Origin: Baffinella frigidus
Taxonomy: Eukaryota; Cryptophyceae; Cryptomonadales; Baffinellaceae
DNA: 18,960 nucleotides
Direction: 5' to 3'
Assembly: GCA_026770585.1 (NCBI GenBank)
Contig: MU646370.1
Location: 740,634 to 759,593, forward strand
The notes beneath the pieces were generated by a model. The model saw only the letters and a list, made by a program, of their open reading frames with translations. It did no database searches and was not told the DNA's origin. Positions 16,501 through 18,960 of this stretch are shown here, piece after piece. A program made the translations under genes and the position numbers. How positions within the stretch are numbered: position 1 is the stretch's first letter; each line of letters starts with the position of its first letter.

Positions 16501-17935
16501 GATGATTTGTGTGCATTAACGTGATTGGCACGCCAGGTTGGATCAAAAAACCAAAACCCTGAATCAAAAAACCAAAACCCTGAAAAAACCCAAAAAACCA
16601 AAACCCTGAATCCTACACCAAAACCCTCAAAATCCAAAACCCTGAACCCCAAACCCTGAGCCCTAAGCCTTGAACGCAACAACGCAAACACCTAAACACT
16701 AAAACATGAACACAAACCCCTGAACCCTAAGCCCTGAACCCTGAACCCTGAACCCTGAACCCTGAACCCTGAACCCTGAACCCTGAACCCTAATCCCAAA
16801 CCCTGAACCCCAACCCCTAAACCCTGAATCCTGAACCCTCAAACCGAAACCCTTAACCATGAACCCTAAACCCTGAACCCTAAAACCTGAACCCTAAAAA
16901 TTGAACCCCGCACACTAAATTGAACCCCGCACACCAAACCCCAAAACCTCAACACTAAACCCCAAATCTTCAACCCTAAACCCTAGACACCAAACCCTGG
17001 ACCCAAAACCGTTAACATTAAATTTTTTGTGTGCATTGACGTGGTTGGCACGCCAGGTTGGATCACCCCCCCAAAAAAACCAAAACCCTGAATCTTACTC
17101 CAAACCCCAAAAAATTCAAACCCTGAGCCCTAAGCCTTGAACGCAAACACTCTACACCTAAACACTAAAATATGAAAACAAACCCCTGAACCCTAAGCCC
17201 TGAACCCTGAACCCTGAACCCTGAACCCTAAACCCTAAACCCTAAACCCAACCACTAAACCCCGACCCCCAAACTTTGAACCCTGAACCCACAAACTGAA
17301 CCCTGAACCATGAACTCTAAACCCTGAACCCAAAACCCTGAAACTGACAAATTGAACCCCGCACACTAAACAGTAAACACCAAACCTCAAACCGTAAACC
17401 CTCAACCCCAAACCCCAAACCCTAAACCCTAAACCCCAAACCCTGGGCCCTGAACCGTAAACCCCAACGGCTGAACAGTCAACCCCACCAACATGAATCC
17501 TCAGCCTCTCAATCCTGAACCATAAACCCCAGACCCGGGCACGCCAGGTTGGATCAAAAACCTCAACAGACCTTGCACCCTGCACCCTGCACCCTGCACC
17601 CTGCACCCTGCACCCTGCACCCTGCACCTTCAACCCTAAACCCTAAACCCTCAATCCTCAACCCCAAACCCTCAACCATCAACCCGAAACACTCACCACT
17701 GAACCCAACACAATAAACCCTAAAACCCAATACCTTAATCTCCAAAATCTAAACCCTAAACTTTAACGCTTAAGCCCGAAAACGTCGCAAAGACCATTAT
17801 CCCCAAACCCTGAAACTCTAAACTCAAACCCTGGACCCTCAACACTAAACTGTACACCCTGAACCCTCAACACTAAACTGTACACCCTGAACCCTGAACC
17901 CCAAACTTTGAGCCCTGAACCCCGAACCCAAAACT
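16501..17935 (+). repeat. Telomere-like heptamer domain in ~500-bp tandem units
   Basis: The non-heptamer marker TTGGCACGCCAGGTTGGATC recurs at about 16525 and 17045, and its 3' part again at 17538, so the spacings are about 520 and 491 bp. After each of the first two copies the same series follows: AAAACCCTGAAT, CCTGAGCCCTAAGCCTTGAA, then CCCTGAA runs. Clean sub-arrays are (CCCTGAA)n at about 16727-16795 and (CCCTGCA)n at about 17574-17627. Confidence 0.9.
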
Positions 17936-17940
17936 TTCAA

Positions 17941-18060
17941 CCACCCCGGGCCCCCTACGGGGGCCCGGGGGCCCACTTCGTGGCCCCCCAGGGGCCGACG
18001 TCGCTTCGCGGCCCCCTACGGGGGCCCGGGGTTCCGCTTCGCGGCCCCCTAGGGGTCGAC
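17941..18060. repeat. GC-rich palindromic cluster
   Basis: CCCCGGGCCCCC-TAC-GGGGGCCCGGGG (17944-17970) is a perfect 12-bp stem with a 3-nt loop. A second copy, GGCCCCCTACGGGGGCC, is at about 18010, and GCTTCGCGGCCCCCTA occurs twice (18003, 18036). It marks a sharp boundary between the heptamer domain and the sequence that follows. Confidence 0.9.
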
Positions 18061-18129
18061 TATTGCCGCCAGCGGGGCTGAGTGGATGGTGTGGGCATAC
18101 GAATTTATTGCGGAGCTTTAGTGGTCACC

Positions 18130-18592
18130 TACCCATTGCTTCAGGCTCGTGACGGCAACTCTCCTGCAGTGTTGACGTGGGACTTTGACAACGGCCACAG
18201 GATCGCGAGCTTCGATGAAATGTTATTTCGCGAGTTTTCTCGCGACGGACGCACCATCGCAATGGCCGGCGAGCCCGGCGCACTTGACGTAGTCTTGGTC
18301 GATGCGGAGCCCGGAACAGAGCGATTGAGGCTGGTTCGGCACCAGCATCTGGTCATCGCGGCATCCTTCTCGCCAACAGATGGGACCAAGCTCGTCTCAG
18401 GTAGCCAAGACGACTCCTGCAACTATTCAGATGGCAAGCTTGCTCTGTTTTGTGTCGTGGGGGCGCGACTGGGTGCAGGACACGCAGAGGGCGATGTCGT
18501 TTGCGATGGGACACCACCCGCGGCTCGGAGCGGACTCAGATGTGCTGGGTCTGGAGGCAGGGGTGGTGCGGATGATCCTGGACCGTGAGTGA
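18130..18592 (+). CDS. WD40-repeat-like protein, partial
   Basis: In the frame running from about 18130 the translation includes VLTWDFDNGHRIASF, then FSRDGRTIAMAGE, DVVLVDAEPGTERLRL, and AASFSPTDGTKLVSGSQDDS. This is the WD40 blade pattern (S-x-D-G-x-x-[IL]-[AV]-[ST]-G-x-x-D) seen once well and once in degraded form. WD40 propellers are scaffolds without a fixed function. After SQDDSC the frame loses the pattern. A following segment, CAG|GACACGCAGAGGGCGATG (18479-18592, DTQRAMSFAMGHH to MILDRE and TGA), could be a last exon in another frame, but I find no donor giving matching phase. The gene is partial, 5' limits unknown, and possibly decayed. It directly follows the GC-rich palindromes. 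Confidence 0.5.
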
Positions 18593-18960
18593 GTGAAGGG
18601 CAGGGGCTCTCTCCATGAGAAAAACTCCAAGCTTGAAACACAGCGAGGAAAGGGCCTGGGTCTGCCTATGTTGGAAGCTCTCAAACCCCCAAGGACCTGC
18701 CGGGCGACCTTCTCGAAACACCGGCGGGGTCTCGGGTGCTGGGATTTGTTTTGTTGGAGACCGACGTGTTTCGGAAAGAGGCTAGGGACACGAATTGGAC
18801 GTGATAGATCGTGAGCCTGGCGGGAGGATCCAGATCTCTGATCCAGGTACGGAAGGCGTGGTTGGTTGCCACAAATAAAGACCTGTTCTTAATTTGCACA
18901 CTCGCTGTATTCAAGCATCCACGTTGATCACTCCATCTTTGGAGGGAGGGAGGGAGGGAG
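18593..18960. other. Non-coding end of window
   Basis: No exon recognised. AATAAAG at 18873-18879 could be a polyadenylation signal for a plus-strand transcript. The window ends in a (GGGA)n microsatellite from about 18939. Confidence 0.5.

Noticed and set aside
17235-17745. Minus-strand frames with repeated VQGAGCR and GLGFRV units, like a repeat protein.
   Set aside because: These are translations of (CCCTGCA)n and CCCTAAA heptamers; no independent sign of coding.
1-18960. tRNA, rRNA or other structured RNA genes.
   Set aside because: I looked for the TTCGA-type T-loop with a matching acceptor stem and for conserved rRNA segments and found none.

Overview
This window looks like nuclear DNA of a eukaryote, most likely a unicellular alga. 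The coding sequence is split into short GC-rich exons with recognisable splice sites. The families seen are eukaryotic: a FUN14-domain protein, a TMEM184/OST-alpha-type membrane protein and a ubiquitin-specific protease catalytic exon. The non-coding DNA is full of degenerate plant/algal-type telomere heptamers (CCCTAAA and variants CCCTGAA, CCCCAAA, CCCTGCA). One predicted protein has an N-terminal region resembling the bipartite plastid-targeting leaders of algae with secondary plastids. This makes a cryptophyte-like or other red-plastid alga plausible, but the lineage is inferred, not shown.

Layout. 141-1142 (+): last three visible exons of a FUN14-family gene. About 1143-2500: no clear gene, with one short inverted-repeat element of each of two families. 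About 2525-6094 (-): most of a TMEM184-like seven-helix membrane protein in six exons whose phases all agree. 6105-7130: telomere-heptamer DNA enclosing an isolated (+) exon with the cysteine box of a ubiquitin-specific protease. 7669-8424 (-): a two-exon predicted secreted protein. About 9136-14110 (+): a gene of at least ten exons for an unrecognised acidic, helix-rich protein, possibly plastid-targeted. 14500-15945: a dense cluster of small inverted-repeat (MITE-like) elements, one nested in another. 16540-17940: heptamer DNA arranged in roughly 500-bp tandem units. 17941-18060: GC-rich palindromes. 18130-18592: a possible WD40-repeat fragment.

The genes show no common pathway; this is ordinary mixed eukaryotic gene order. 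The most striking feature is intron architecture. Several introns consist largely or wholly of telomere-like heptamers, and where a gene's strand is known the C-rich strand is the sense strand. In several introns the sequence around the splice acceptor, including the first bases of the exon, is repeated upstream as a near-identical decoy. Together these suggest introns that grow by heptamer amplification and acceptor duplication.
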